Part shown: one piece after another, positions 1-8,222 of the stretch
How positions within the stretch are numbered: position 1 is the first letter of the stretch
Layout: every line of letters starts with the position of its first letter
NCBI RefSeq assembly: GCF_000701265.1
Contig: NZ_KL370759.1
Span: forward strand, 415,755 to 479,754
Source of the DNA: Legionella wadsworthii DSM 21896 = ATCC 33877
GTDB lineage: Bacteria; Pseudomonadota; Gammaproteobacteria; Legionellales; Legionellaceae
Direction: 5' to 3'
Length of the DNA stretch: 64,000 bases
The notes under the pieces: generated by a model
The model's input: only the letters and a program-made list of their open reading frames with translations
Databases searched by the model: none
Told to the model about the DNA's origin: nothing
Program-made: the position numbers and the translations under genes

Positions 1-1832
1 ATCAAAACAACGACATGCATGAGAATATGAATTCTATGGAAGACGATATGGGCTCATCAGAAGGTAATGAGTCACCATTAGAAAGTTATTGTACGAATCT
101 TAACAGACGTGCAAAACAAGGTAAGATCGATCCTTTAATCGGCCGCCATGAAGAAGTTCAACGAACCATTCAAGTGTTATGCCGCCGAAGGAAAAATAAT
201 CCTTTACTTGTCGGTGAAGCCGGAGTAGGTAAAACAGCCATAGCAGAAGGTTTGGCCCGACGTATTGTTGATGGGGAAATCCCTGATGCCATACGAGATT
301 GTATTGTATATTCTCTCGATTTGGGTGCTTTGCTTGCCGGAACGAAATATCGCGGTGACTTTGAAAAACGATTAAAGGCCGTACTAAAGCAATTAGGACA
401 ACAGGAAGGCGCTGTTCTGTTTATTGATGAAATTCATACGATTATCGGTGCTGGCGCAGCATCCGGTGGCGTTATGGATGCATCCAATTTGATTAAACCC
501 CTTTTAGCAAACGGCGAATTAAAATGTATTGGATCTACAACCTATCAGGAATACCGGGGTATATTTGAGAAAGATCGTGCTTTAGCAAGACGATTCCAAA
601 AAATCGATATTCCCGAACCCACTGTTGATGAAACATTTGAAATTCTGAAAGGCTTAAAAGGTCGTTTGGAAGAACATCATGGCGTGAAGTTTACTATACC
701 GGCACTAAAAGCAGCGGCAGAATTATCTGCAAAATATATTAATGACCGCTTTTTACCAGATAAAGCCATTGATGTGGTTGATGAGGCAGGAGCTTATCAG
801 AATTTATTAACAGCGAGTAAACGCAAAAAGATCATCAGTGTTACTGAAATTGAAAGCGTGGTGGCAAAAATTGCGCGGATACCCATTAAGAAAGTATCTG
901 CTCGAGATAAAGATACCCTGCGAAATTTAGAACGAGATTTAAAACTTTTAGTATATGGCCAAGATCAAGCAATTACTGCTTTAGCTTCTGCGATAAAATT
1001 AGGTCGCTCAGGTCTGAGAGATCCTCAAAAACCTGTAGGGTGCTTCTTATTTGCTGGACCAACAGGTGTTGGAAAAACAGAGGTGACCCGACAGTTGGCT
1101 AATGTTTTGGGAATAGAATTACTGCGTTTTGATATGTCTGAATACATGGAAAAACATACTGTATCTCGTTTAATTGGTGCACCTCCAGGATATGTAGGAT
1201 ATGATCAGGGTGGGTTGCTGACCGAAGCCGTTACCAAAAACCCTCATGCAGTATTATTGCTCGATGAAATTGAAAAAGCGCATCCTGATGTTTTTAACCT
1301 GTTGTTGCAAATTATGGATCATGGCGTGTTGACGGATACTAATGGACGCCAAGCTGATTTTAGGCATATTATTCTAGTCATGACCTCTAATGCCGGGGCA
1401 GGGGAGCTGGTTCGAAATTCAATTGGTTTTTCGCAACAGGACAACAGTAACGATGGACTTGAGGTCATTAAAAAGCAATTTAGTCCTGAATTCCGCAACA
1501 GACTTGATGCAATCATTAATTTTGCGCCACTGGATTCAGTGACTATCGGTTTAGTGGTGGATAAATTCATTATGGAACTGGATGAGCAATTAAGCCATAA
1601 AGGAGTCACCTTTAATGTGGATAAAATGGCTCGCGAATGGCTGATTGAGCATGGGTATGATAAAGTGATGGGCGCTCGTCCAATGGCCAGGTTGATTCAA
1701 GAAAATGTCAAAAAACCTCTGGCGGATGAACTTTTATTTGGTAAATTGGTGCATGGCGGGCATGTGACTTTAAAAGTAAAAGATGGGAAATTGCATTTTG
1801 ATAGTCACGATCATCGAGAGGGCGTTTTTTAA
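1..1832 (+). CDS. clpA: ATP-dependent Clp protease ATP-binding subunit ClpA (5'-truncated)
   Basis: This is the AAA+ unfoldase that feeds substrates into ClpP in the cytoplasm. The frame is open through the left edge of the window (first full codon at base 3), so the N-terminal ClpS/substrate-binding domain lies outside; the Met at 15 is internal. Numbering from that Met, the first AAA+ module has Walker A GEAGVGKT (about 67-74) and the sensor block IDEIHTIIGAG, and the second has GPTGVGKT (about 348-355) and LLLDEIEKAH. The loop RNSIGFSQQ corresponds to the ClpP-docking IGL/IGF loop, so pairing with ClpP is expected. The C-terminal D2-small domain (MGARPMARLIQ) is intact. The TAA stop overlaps the next ATG by one base (TAATG). 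Closely resembles the E. coli family throughout; identification is secure. Confidence 0.97.
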   Translation, partial: QNNDMHENMNSMEDDMGSSEGNESPLESYCTNLNRRAKQGKIDPLIGRHEEVQRTIQVLCRRRKNNPLLVGEAGVGKTAIAEGLARRIVDGEIPDAIRDCIVYSLDLGALLAGTKYRGDFEKRLKAVLKQLGQQEGAVLFIDEIHTIIGAGAASGGVMDASNLIKPLLANGELKCIGSTTYQEYRGIFEKDRALARRFQKIDIPEPTVDETFEILKGLKGRLEEHHGVKFTIPALKAAAELSAKYINDRFLPDKAIDVVDEAGAYQNLLTASKRKKIISVTEIESVVAKIARIPIKKVSARDKDTLRNLERDLKLLVYGQDQAITALASAIKLGRSGLRDPQKPVGCFLFAGPTGVGKTEVTRQLANVLGIELLRFDMSEYMEKHTVSRLIGAPPGYVGYDQGGLLTEAVTKNPHAVLLLDEIEKAHPDVFNLLLQIMDHGVLTDTNGRQADFRHIILVMTSNAGAGELVRNSIGFSQQDNSNDGLEVIKKQFSPEFRNRLDAIINFAPLDSVTIGLVVDKFIMELDEQLSHKGVTFNVDKMAREWLIEHGYDKVMGARPMARLIQENVKKPLADELLFGKLVHGGHVTLKVKDGKLHFDSHDHREGVF

Positions 1833-2620
1833 TGTCGTTGTCTGTAATAATAATAACTAAAAATGAAGAGAGGAATATCAGACGCTGTCTTGAATCCGTC
1901 CAGTTTGCTGATGAAATAATAGTGCTGGATTCAGGCAGCACTGATAAAACAGTTGCTATCGCTAAAGAATATACAGAGCATGTATATTCTACCGACTGGC
2001 CTGGTTATGGAGCCCAAAAACAAAGGGCCTTGGCAAAAGCGACAAAAGATTGGGTGTTGAATCTGGATGCGGATGAATCCATAAGTAAAGAATTACAACT
2101 CGAAATCCTTCACAGCATCAACTCAGATAGAGCAGATGCTTTCCGAATTGCAATTCAAATGTATTTTTATAATCAGCCCTTAAAATATTCTTCCAGTCCC
2201 AAAAGACATGCGCGGCTTTTTAAAAGGGCTAATGCATCTTTTAGTCATGACATAGTCCATGAAAAAATCGTTCTTCCTGAAAATACACGTATAGGGCAAT
2301 TGAAAAATGTGATTATGCATCACTCTTTTAAAGATGTAAGCCATATGCTGTATAAGTTGAATAGGTATTCATCATATAGTGCTAAAACATATATTTTAAA
2401 AAGAAGAAATTCAAGCCTTTTAAAAACGATGGCAAGTACATCATGGATGTTTTTCAGATGCTATATCTTGCAACGTGGATTTATGGATGGCAGAATAGGT
2501 CTTTTATTTGCAATTTTTAATGCTCAAGGAACTTTTTATCGTGGTATCAAGCAATTGTATCAAGACAGCAACATGGATCAATTGCCTTCCTTGGAAAAAG
2601 GCACAGAGGAACTGATTTGA
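1832..2620 (+). CDS. Family 2 glycosyltransferase, WaaE/KdtX-like (LPS core)
   Basis: A 262-residue GT-A fold glycosyltransferase. The N-terminus SVIIITKNEERNI, the nucleotide-sugar motif DSGSTD (33-38) and the DxD-type motif NLDADE (77-82) are those of the WaaE/KdtX group, which adds a hexose to the inner core heptose of LPS. It has no signal peptide and should act on the cytoplasmic face of the inner membrane; basic and hydrophobic stretches near residues 185-215 could anchor it. It starts in the clpA stop codon and overlaps the O-antigen-ligase-like gene by 4 bases, so it is probably co-translated with the latter. The exact donor and acceptor cannot be read from sequence. Confidence 0.85.
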   Translation: MSLSVIIITKNEERNIRRCLESVQFADEIIVLDSGSTDKTVAIAKEYTEHVYSTDWPGYGAQKQRALAKATKDWVLNLDADESISKELQLEILHSINSDRADAFRIAIQMYFYNQPLKYSSSPKRHARLFKRANASFSHDIVHEKIVLPENTRIGQLKNVIMHHSFKDVSHMLYKLNRYSSYSAKTYILKRRNSSLLKTMASTSWMFFRCYILQRGFMDGRIGLLFAIFNAQGTFYRGIKQLYQDSNMDQLPSLEKGTEELI

Positions 2621-3867
2621 GACTGAGCTTCTTGGATGAAAAAAATAGCCCTTTTGTCCCGGCTTTTCTTGTGTTATTGGTATTTTTTACTCCTATTAGT
2701 ACCAGCATTAAGTCTATATTATTAATCGTCACCCCTTTAGTTATTCTGTTAACTCCTTATTACCGGCATCTTTTATATTATGCTTTTAAAACGATTTGGG
2801 TTCGCGCTGCCTTCCTATTATTTTTATTTGTACTCATCGCCTGTTTTTGGTCCGAGGCCACATTCTCTTTGCAATACAATATCATTAATAAATACTCCAA
2901 ATTACTCTTCTTACCAATTTTTGCTGTGGGTTTTGCGAGACCTAAAACCCGGTTGTGGGTTTTAAATGCTTACATCATAGTCATGCTGCTTACTTGTATT
3001 TGCTCCATTATTAAGTCATTCACTATTTTATTTATATATCATCCCGACCCCGGGCAAGTATTTTTCAACCATATTATTACTGGCTTTATGGTGGCTTTGG
3101 GCGTTTATTTTGCGGGACTACTTGCTTTCGATAAAAGTAAGAGTAGACGGTGGCGTATTTTGTATCTGTCTATGGTCGTTCTCGGGAGTTATCAAACTTT
3201 CTTTATTAATCCGGGAAGGACTGGTTATATTATTTATGGAATTTTAGCTACTTTATTCATTGTTCAAAAATTTCCCTTAAAAAAAGCATTCATTGGGCTG
3301 GTCCTATTCACTGTCGCCATTGGCCTTACCTTTATTTTAAGCCCAGTGATGAAGGAGGGCACTCGCGCGTTGATGAATGACATTAAATTGCTAAAGCATC
3401 ATCAAGCAGACACATCCTTAGGTTTTAGAATACAGTTTCATCAATATGCGCAATCTTTATTTGAAAAGCACCCCATACTCGGTGTTGGTACCGGGGGTTT
3501 CCAATATAATTTTGTCAAAGATCAACCGATACCCTCTTGGGGGCACAAGCTCAATGAACCTCATAGCCAATATTGGTTAACCCTTTCTGAACTGGGGCTG
3601 GTAGGAATGTGCTTTTTTCTTCTGTTCATAGGATCTTTATTTATTACAACATTTCAGCTTGAGGAAATGAAACCTTTCCTTCTCGGATTTTTGGTTTCTT
3701 TTTGTGTGTTATGTTTTTCGGATACGATATTCTGTTATTCAACCATTGGTCATTTATTAATCATTTTTAGTAGCATGTGCTTTGGCGAAATCATTCAAAG
3801 AAAGGCAGTGGCACAGGATTTTGAGGGAGTCGCTCCACGCAATTTCGAATTAGGTATCAGCTGTTAG
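2617..3867 (+). CDS. O-antigen ligase family membrane protein (WaaL/Wzy_C type)
   Basis: A 416-residue polytopic inner-membrane protein with about ten to twelve hydrophobic segments. The large periplasmic loop carries GVGTGGFQYNF and the conserved NEPHSQYWLTLSELG block (around residue 310), the signature of the Wzy_C/O-antigen ligase family. Members either join O-chain to lipid A-core or polymerise O-units. It starts at a TTG that overlaps the previous stop (TTGA) with AGGA seven bases upstream, which supports this start. Placement behind a WaaE-like transferase favours a role in LPS assembly. Its 3' end overlaps the convergent thiD by 18 bases. Ligase and polymerase cannot be told apart from sequence alone. 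Confidence 0.8.
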   Translation: MRLSFLDEKNSPFVPAFLVLLVFFTPISTSIKSILLIVTPLVILLTPYYRHLLYYAFKTIWVRAAFLLFLFVLIACFWSEATFSLQYNIINKYSKLLFLPIFAVGFARPKTRLWVLNAYIIVMLLTCICSIIKSFTILFIYHPDPGQVFFNHIITGFMVALGVYFAGLLAFDKSKSRRWRILYLSMVVLGSYQTFFINPGRTGYIIYGILATLFIVQKFPLKKAFIGLVLFTVAIGLTFILSPVMKEGTRALMNDIKLLKHHQADTSLGFRIQFHQYAQSLFEKHPILGVGTGGFQYNFVKDQPIPSWGHKLNEPHSQYWLTLSELGLVGMCFFLLFIGSLFITTFQLEEMKPFLLGFLVSFCVLCFSDTIFCYSTIGHLLIIFSSMCFGEIIQRKAVAQDFEGVAPRNFELGISC

Positions 3868-4689
3868 ATCAAAAAAATGTACCGGCCAAAAATGATAAAA
3901 ATGATTTACTGGTCCATTTCCTAAACCCATATGCTCGTTTTTAGCAGACAAAATAGCATGGTATAAATAGTTTTTTGCAATGCGACATGCTTCTAATAAA
4001 TCAACCTGATGCGCCAGGCCCGCGGCTATAGCTGCTGAGAGGGTACATCCAGTGCCATGGGTATTTTTAGAATATATCCTTCGACTTTCCAACCAATGCG
4101 TTTCTCCTTTGGTACCTATTAATAAATCATTGGAATTAGGATTCTCTACAAGATGTCCCCCTTTAAGCAATACATATTTTGAGCCAAAATCTAGTATTCT
4201 TTGACCAATCTCTATCATGTCTCTCTCAGATGATGCATGGACAATCCCAGTTAATACAGAAGCTTCCGGAAGATTGGGAGTCACCAAAGTGGCCAATGGT
4301 ATTAATTCGGTGATCATAGCCTCTACAGCACTTTCTAATAACAAGGGGTGCCCGCTTTTAGCCACCATTACAGGATCAAGAACAATTGGGATAGAGGATG
4401 CTCTTTTTTTAAGAATGGATGAAACCAGTTCGATGATTTCCATTGTAAAAAGCATGCCTATTTTAATACTGTCAGGCTCAATATCATCGAAGATTGCATT
4501 CAGTTGATCCTCTATTGCCTGCAGTGGAATGGGATAACATTGCCTCACACCACAAGTATTTTGCACAGGTAAGGCAGTGAGTACAGTCATGCCATAGCAA
4601 CCCAACGCAGAAAAGGTTTTAAGATCGGCTTGAATTCCGGCACCACCAGAACCATCAAAACCAGCTATAGATAAAGCTTTATATTGCAT
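3850..4689 (-). CDS. thiD: Hydroxymethylpyrimidine/phosphomethylpyrimidine kinase ThiD
   Basis: A 279-residue ribokinase-fold kinase that phosphorylates HMP and HMP-P in thiamine biosynthesis. The N-terminus ALSIAGFDGSGGAGIQADLK, the internal GMLFTMEII and LDPVMVAKSG blocks, and the C-terminal anion hole HGTGCTLSAA (around residue 212) are typical. Length is slightly above the usual 265-270. It stands alone, with no other thi gene next to it, and its tail overlaps the convergent O-antigen-ligase-like gene by 18 bases. I looked upstream for a TPP riboswitch and saw none. Confidence 0.95.
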   Translation of the reverse strand: MQYKALSIAGFDGSGGAGIQADLKTFSALGCYGMTVLTALPVQNTCGVRQCYPIPLQAIEDQLNAIFDDIEPDSIKIGMLFTMEIIELVSSILKKRASSIPIVLDPVMVAKSGHPLLLESAVEAMITELIPLATLVTPNLPEASVLTGIVHASSERDMIEIGQRILDFGSKYVLLKGGHLVENPNSNDLLIGTKGETHWLESRRIYSKNTHGTGCTLSAAIAAGLAHQVDLLEACRIAKNYLYHAILSAKNEHMGLGNGPVNHFYHFWPVHFFDLTADT

Positions 4690-4816
4690 GTAGAGGTGCT
4701 CTTCAGATAATGTGGAAGAAACAAAGCAGAACCTAAAAAGTGAATAGACACTTAAAATATGGATTTAGTTAGATTCACCTATTTATAGAATTGGTATCCA
4801 ATGGGTGGGGAGGACA

Positions 4817-5155
4817 TTACCAGGCTGCAATCTTCTCTTCCGGACGTAACGAACATTCTTCAGAAACAGAGCCATCGTTGCATACCACATAGCCATTCAC
4901 ATTAAATGCATCAACTACTCCGCCTTTCCATAAACAGCAACCCCTGAAGAGTTGTAAATCCATAACCGCGTGAGGCGTGCAATAACAAGCTGAATAAAAG
5001 CCATTATTACAAACAAGACGTCCTGCTGATGAGTCACAGTAGCTGATGCCGCCCATTTGACTACAGCACCCAGAAATGAAAAATTGAGTTGCAAATGTGG
5101 GTGAAATAGAAAGACTTAATATACTGGTATAAAAAAGTTTTTTAAGTAAATGCAT
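4817..5155 (-). CDS. Small exported cysteine-rich protein with two repeats
   Basis: A 112-residue protein with a clear signal peptide (about residues 1-22, basic start, hydrophobic core, cleavage after SPTFA). The mature part contains two copies of one motif: GCCSQMGG...C...GRLVCNNG...C (29-57) and GCCLWKGG...GYVVCNDG...EEC (72-101). Each copy has a double cysteine, a K/M-G-G turn and a V-C-N-(N/D)-G strand, suggesting a small disulfide-bonded periplasmic or secreted domain. I do not recognise a named family with confidence; related CC-x-x-(H/K)-GG...C-x-DG motifs occur at the ends of other bacterial exported proteins. It sits between rhomboid and thiD, in the same orientation as both. Confidence 0.65.
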   Translation of the reverse strand: MHLLKKLFYTSILSLSISPTFATQFFISGCCSQMGGISYCDSSAGRLVCNNGFYSACYCTPHAVMDLQLFRGCCLWKGGVVDAFNVNGYVVCNDGSVSEECSLRPEEKIAAW

Positions 5156-5316
5156 CGGGCTTTCTCGGATTTATTTTTCTTTTTAGAATACCATAGGGTT
5201 TGTTTGCATTTCTACTCCCTTGGGCAAACTGTCCTGATTTCTTACGCGTTAATTTCGCTATTTTATTCTTCCAATAGAAACTTTGACTCGGGGCTTCAAA
5301 ACGACAAAATGTTCCT

Positions 5317-5934
5317 TTAAAAATTATTGGATGAAACTTGAAATATTTGTACATATTCAGGATAGGACCCAAATAAATAACTTACAGCAAAACCAGCTAA
5401 AAGGCCAAATAAATGAGATTCCCAGGAAACACCTTTTTCTTTTGGGAAAATACCGAAAAAAATACCAGCAAAATAGTAGAGGCTGATGATTCCTAATATA
5501 ATAGTAGTAAAAGTTGCCCTTTGATAAATATTACTGACCAGAAAGCCCCAGTAACCCGTGATTAATCCACTTGCACCTATGTGTAAACCCGGTTTTGCAA
5601 AGCACCAGATTGCTATTCCACTTAAAACAGTAATAAGAATCGTCACAATAATATAATAAAGAAGTCCATTAATTAAGATAAAATTACTGAGCACGAGCAG
5701 TGGGATTGAATTAAAAAATATATGATTAAAATTGGCATGCAGAAGCGGGGCAAATAGAATGCCAGGTATTCCCATTAATCGTCTTGGAATAATTCCAAGA
5801 AATAATATTTTTTTCCAAAAAAGACTCAGAAAATAGAAGAGCCAGGGAATCATCAAAATAATTTCCAATGCTGGAATATTATTTTTTGTTTGGCTTATGA
5901 TAAAATCAAGACTGTTACTTAATTCTTCAAGCAT
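5317..5934 (-). CDS. Rhomboid family intramembrane serine protease
   Basis: A 205-residue polytopic membrane protein with about six hydrophobic helices. The three rhomboid hallmarks are present: HANFNHIFFN (His66, His71, Asn75) in TM2, the catalytic serine in HIGASGLITG (Ser122), and the catalytic histidine in SWESHLFGLLAG (His174). It should cleave transmembrane segments of other inner-membrane proteins; the substrate is unknown. It lies 3 bases downstream of xseA on the same strand and may be co-transcribed with it. The Ser-His dyad looks intact, so activity is expected. Confidence 0.9.
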   Translation of the reverse strand: MLEELSNSLDFIISQTKNNIPALEIILMIPWLFYFLSLFWKKILFLGIIPRRLMGIPGILFAPLLHANFNHIFFNSIPLLVLSNFILINGLLYYIIVTILITVLSGIAIWCFAKPGLHIGASGLITGYWGFLVSNIYQRATFTTIILGIISLYYFAGIFFGIFPKEKGVSWESHLFGLLAGFAVSYLFGSYPEYVQIFQVSSNNF

Positions 5935-5937
5935 TTC

Positions 5938-7290
5938 TTACTCATGTATTTGAACGACTTCACAGGTTAAATTTCCCTCTGCTAAACGCACATTAATCCT
6001 ATCACCTGTACTTACTTGTTTGTTAGAGTACAATACCTTTTCGTCCTTCATTGCAATAGCATACCCTCTATCCAGTGTAGCCAAGGGACTGACAGCGTGC
6101 AAGGTAGATAATTGCGATCTGAGCTGGTAATTAAGTAATTGAATTTTATTTTGAATATGATGGATGAGTTGTGCTGAAATTTTTTGTAACAGTATCTGGG
6201 TTTGCTTGATTTGGGTTTTAGGATTTTTCGCATTCAAATGGTTTGTATTTAGATGCAACTGATGCAATTTTTGTTTGAGGATATAGCACATATGGGCAAT
6301 TAATTGGCGTTCCAGATAATCCGTGGTTTGCCAATGGCTTGAAATAGTTTTTTTCGGAGAGCATATTTTCTCCGTGAGATGGTGTAGTTTGATTTGATAT
6401 TTCTGCAAAAATCTGTGGATTGCTTCCTGTAGACGAAAAATGGAATGGTTTAATGATCTGAATAAATCTTGACAATCAGGTGTTACCAATGTGGCAGCAG
6501 CTGTGGGGGTTTCCGCTCTATAATCTGCGACAAAGTCAGCAATGGTGAAATCTGTTTCATGGCCAACTCCGGAGACAATAGGAATCGAGCTACTTGAAAT
6601 CTGTCGCGCTAATTGCTCATTGTTAAATGCCCACAGATCCTCGATACTTCCTCCACCACGAGCCAGCAAAAGCACATCACACCTATTTTCCTTATTTGCT
6701 CTTATTAATGCACGGATCAGTTGTTGTGCTGCGCCGGCACCTTGTACTTCACTAGGATAAATGAGTACTGAAGCTATAGGAAAACGCCGGGATAAAGTCG
6801 ATAATATATCACGAATTGCTGCCCCGGTTGTCGATGTGATAACTCCAATGGTGCGAGGCATGGATGGTATGGGTTTTTTTCGGATTGAATCAAACAATCC
6901 TTCGGCAGCAAGTTTATTTTTTAACTCTTCAAAACGTTGATAAAGTGCCCCTAAACCTGCTTCGGTGATTTGATCCACAATCAATTGGTAATCACCACGG
7001 GCCTCGTAAAGGCTTAATTTGCCACTCGCTACTATATGTTGCCCGTCGGATAATTTGTTTGTAAAAAGGCTGATATGACGGCTTTTAAAATAAACACAGC
7101 GAATTTGGGCTTTACTGTCTTTTAAAGTAAAGTAATAATGCCCGGATACGGGTTTGCTTAAATTAGAAACTTCTCCTTCCACATGAATTAAACCAAGTTC
7201 ATTTTCAAGATAACTTTTAACTTGTCGGTTAAGTTGACTGACCGTCAGGATCGCATTGGCTTTTTCAATAAACAATTTGGAATCATCCAT
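5938..7290 (-). CDS. xseA: Exodeoxyribonuclease VII large subunit
   Basis: A 450-residue protein. The N-terminus carries the OB-fold (LTVSQLNRQVK...GEVSNLSKPVSGHYYFTLKD), the central catalytic domain has LLLARGGGSIEDLWAFNNE and SGVGHETDFTIADFVAD, and the C-terminal part is a long coiled-coil ending in a short beta-like tail (DRGYAI). With XseB it degrades single-stranded DNA to oligonucleotides in repair and recombination. Length is normal for the family. The small subunit gene is not in this window. It diverges from the lipoprotein gene at 7464 across 173 bases. Confidence 0.97.
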   Translation of the reverse strand: MDDSKLFIEKANAILTVSQLNRQVKSYLENELGLIHVEGEVSNLSKPVSGHYYFTLKDSKAQIRCVYFKSRHISLFTNKLSDGQHIVASGKLSLYEARGDYQLIVDQITEAGLGALYQRFEELKNKLAAEGLFDSIRKKPIPSMPRTIGVITSTTGAAIRDILSTLSRRFPIASVLIYPSEVQGAGAAQQLIRALIRANKENRCDVLLLARGGGSIEDLWAFNNEQLARQISSSSIPIVSGVGHETDFTIADFVADYRAETPTAAATLVTPDCQDLFRSLNHSIFRLQEAIHRFLQKYQIKLHHLTEKICSPKKTISSHWQTTDYLERQLIAHMCYILKQKLHQLHLNTNHLNAKNPKTQIKQTQILLQKISAQLIHHIQNKIQLLNYQLRSQLSTLHAVSPLATLDRGYAIAMKDEKVLYSNKQVSTGDRINVRLAEGNLTCEVVQIHE

Positions 7291-7463
7291 AGAGAAATTA
7301 AAAAATGTCTACAGTACTACATTTATTTTTGTAAGGTAGGGTATCAAAGATACTCAATGAATTATAGATAGAAAAGAATTTATCCTTCCTTCATGTGTTC
7401 ATCTTGGCAAATCTTCAAAGAATAGCTATGATCTTCCTTTTAGAATAATCATAAAAAATTAAA

Positions 7464-8222
7464 ATGAACTCTTTCCGAAATAAAAACTTAAACATTTTTA
7501 TCTCTTTTTTGTTTTTACTCATCACACTGGGTATGGCTGGTTGTGTCGATTTATCTGGAGGGAGGGCTTCTGAACGACGGCCTATACCAAAGGCTGCTCA
7601 ATCCGTATTACATGAAAAGGAAACACAAAGAACTACGAATAAAAATGGAAGAAAGGTCGGAGTAAACCAATCAAAACCTTATCGTGGGGAAGTACATACC
7701 ATGCTAGGTGGATTGGGTCTTTTTAGCACGGGAATGAGAACATTGAGCGATACAGTGCTCGAGGAATGTAAAATACCTGCGCCAAGTGATATGTGGTATA
7801 ACGCAGGTAATGTGAGTCGCTCTATTATGAGTTATTACTATAAACATAAAAATCACAGGCCGATTATTCTGGTGGGGCATTCTTTAGGTGCTAACGAGCA
7901 AATCAAGGTTGCACGTAATTTGAATAAAGCGGGTATTCCGGTAGATTTATTGGTTACGGTCGATGCAGTTTCTACAACTGTTGTTCCCCCTAACGTAAAA
8001 CATGCGATGAATTTTTATAAACCTGGTTATGTTCCCATGTTTAGTGGTTTAAAGCTTAAAGCGGTTAATCCTGAGCAAACGCGTATTGACAACATTAATG
8101 TGACTACGTTAAAAGGAGTTGCAGTAAACCATTTCACAATTGATAAAGATCCCGTTGTACAAGCCATGATTATGGAAGAAGTTAAAAAGGTGTTAAGTAA
8201 TGCAAATAAAGCAAAAGGGTAA
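7464..8222 (+). CDS. Predicted lipoprotein with alpha/beta-hydrolase fold
   Basis: A 252-residue protein with an N-terminal lipoprotein signal: hydrophobic core followed by GMAGC, with Cys27 as the likely lipidation site. The mature domain has a nucleophile elbow GHSLGA (Ser140), a following strand with VTVDAV (Asp167) and a late His223 in VNHFTID, the order expected of a Ser-Asp-His hydrolase. It may be an esterase or lipase anchored to the outer or inner membrane; the substrate is unknown. Its 3' end overlaps the flavin monooxygenase by 23 bases. No strong ribosome binding site precedes the ATG, so the start is slightly uncertain, but it gives a complete lipobox. Confidence 0.75.
   Translation: MNSFRNKNLNIFISFLFLLITLGMAGCVDLSGGRASERRPIPKAAQSVLHEKETQRTTNKNGRKVGVNQSKPYRGEVHTMLGGLGLFSTGMRTLSDTVLEECKIPAPSDMWYNAGNVSRSIMSYYYKHKNHRPIILVGHSLGANEQIKVARNLNKAGIPVDLLVTVDAVSTTVVPPNVKHAMNFYKPGYVPMFSGLKLKAVNPEQTRIDNINVTTLKGVAVNHFTIDKDPVVQAMIMEEVKKVLSNANKAKG

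Noticed and set aside
15-1832. The Met at base 15 as the true start of ClpA
   Set aside because: The frame is open to the window edge and the family has an N-terminal domain of about 150 residues before this point.
4690-4816. TPP riboswitch upstream of thiD
   Set aside because: No THI-box core motifs could be seen in the 127 bases before the start.
5142-5372. A 76-codon minus-strand frame between the rhomboid gene and the Cys-rich protein
   Set aside because: It overlaps both genes, has no ribosome binding site or protein-like pattern, and adds nothing; most likely chance.
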